A stretch of DNA of 5,078 nucleotides from Candidatus Omnitrophota bacterium (GTDB lineage: Bacteria > Omnitrophota > Omnitrophia > Omnitrophales > JACROU01). Shown in pieces: positions 4,405-5,078 of this stretch; positions within the stretch are counted from its first letter, which is position 1; the number at the start of each line of letters is the position of its first letter. A program made the position numbers and the translations under genes. The stretch spans positions 1 to 5,078 of the forward strand of contig JACQQR010000198.1 of the NCBI GenBank assembly GCA_016206875.1, given 5' to 3'. A model generated the notes under the pieces. That model was given only the letters and a program-made list of their open reading frames with translations. It made no database searches and had not been told where the DNA came from.

Positions 4405-5078
4405 TTATAAAAGTAAATTCTGCTCCGCAAAGCTGAAGCATTGGTTATTGCCCACAATAATATGATCCAACACTTTAATGCCAACAGGAATCAGCGCGCC
4501 AACGAGCCGGCGTGTCATGTCTTGATCCTCACGGCTGGGCTGGGCGCGGCCCGAAGGATGATTGTGTACGAACACTACGCCGGTGGCGTTATGGGCGAGC
4601 GCGCGCTTCACCACCTCGCGCGTGTGAATCGCCGTTTCATCCACAGTGCCTTCAAATAAAGTTTCTTCGGCAATGATGTAATTGGCCTTATTGACGTAAA
4701 TCGCTTTAAAGACCTCCTTTTTTTCATCGCGCATTGAGGTGTATAAATAGTCCATCACACTTTTCGGGTCACGCAGAAAATTTTTCCCCAGCATTTCTTC
4801 TTTGAGCTGCCGCCGCGCAATTTCCACAGAAGCCAAAAGCGCCGCCGTTTTCGCCGCACCCAGCCCTTTCACCGATTTCATTTCTCCGCCGGCCACATTC
4901 AAAAGGCCGCGCAGGCCGCCGAAACACGCCAAGAGCTCGCGCGCCAGCTCCACAGCATCTTTCCCCCGGCTTCCGGTGCGCAGAAGGATGGCCACCAGCT
5001 CGGCATCGGAAAGCGAGCCCGCGCCCTGCACAAGCAACCGCTCCCGCGGCCGCTCCGAGACCGGCCACGCTTTAATAG
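4405..5078 (-). CDS. radC: RadC-family JAMM/MPN domain protein (5' end beyond window)
   Basis: The frame is open to the right edge: before the TTG at 5037 it continues with IKAWPVSERPRER, which is exactly the expected RadC N-terminus, so the start lies a few codons outside the window and about 223 residues are visible. The order is the family motif SLSDAELVAILLRTG, a helix-hairpin-helix-like region (MKSVKGLGAAKTAALLASVEIARR), then the JAMM/MPN domain with the upstream glutamate region (LFEGTVDETAIHTREVVKRAL) and the metal-binding motif HNHPSGRAQPSREDQD, giving the His-x-His and Asp ligands of a zinc site. RadC was once called a DNA repair protein, but its repair role is disputed and the biochemical activity is unsettled. 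The last residues (FSFAEQNLLL) are in the usual position for the family end. It converges with the pseudouridine synthase gene. Confidence 0.95.
   Translation of the reverse strand, partial: IKAWPVSERPRERLLVQGAGSLSDAELVAILLRTGSRGKDAVELARELLACFGGLRGLLNVAGGEMKSVKGLGAAKTAALLASVEIARRQLKEEMLGKNFLRDPKSVMDYLYTSMRDEKKEVFKAIYVNKANYIIAEETLFEGTVDETAIHTREVVKRALAHNATGVVFVHNHPSGRAQPSREDQDMTRRLVGALIPVGIKVLDHIIVGNNQCFSFAEQNLLL

Noticed and set aside
5035..5037. TTG as the radC start codon
   Set aside because: The frame continues upstream with IKAWPVSERPRER, the expected RadC N-terminus, so the true start lies outside the window.
4769..5068. Second minus-strand frame across radC with Gly/Ala/Arg-rich product
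   Set aside because: It is a shifted reading of GC-rich radC, whose own frame carries all the family motifs and extends to the window edge.

Overview
This 5,078-base stretch of bacterial chromosome holds one tRNA gene and seven protein genes, mostly short operons on the minus strand, plus an unusual density of short repeats and palindromes. The genes themselves do not fix the phylum. A lipobox lipoprotein, an AsmA-like protein and a signal-peptide protein point to a double-membraned (diderm) bacterium. The heptamer repeats between genes resemble what I associate with uncultured lineages such as Omnitrophota, but that placement is a low-confidence inference.

Layout. Positions 1-132 carry an inverted array of 7-bp repeats (TGAGTSC), forming a long hairpin with a T-rich tail on the plus strand. 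A minus-strand tRNA-Val(GAC) follows at 134-210, with a clean sigma-70-type promoter at 246-274. Next are two minus-strand genes: a secreted glycine/alanine-rich protein of unknown function (333-878) and, upstream of it, a predicted outer-membrane lipoprotein (946-1530). A second heptamer family (CTATNNA) overlaps the stop codon of the secreted protein. A third (AGTCGTS) lies in inverted copies in and just before its signal peptide. Diverging from the lipoprotein is a plus-strand AsmA-like membrane-anchored protein (1582-2337). A REP-like palindromic repeat fills the gap to the convergent pair at 2385-3437: a VIT1/CCC1-family Fe/Mn transporter and a 107-residue unknown protein just downstream of it.

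The transporter and the plus-strand RluA-family pseudouridine synthase (3511-4395) are divergent. An 85-bp imperfect palindrome joins them and includes both ATG-ACT starts. The synthase converges on radC (4405 to beyond the right edge), and a perfect 20-bp palindrome covers the synthase stop codon.

The lipoprotein, secreted protein and AsmA-like protein plausibly all work in the cell envelope; the transporter handles metal export or detoxification; the synthase modifies RNA; radC is a JAMM-domain protein. I see no single new multi-gene system. The main novelty is the repeats: three different heptamer families within 1 kb, two of which have altered the ends of one reading frame, and a symmetrical two-way start region.
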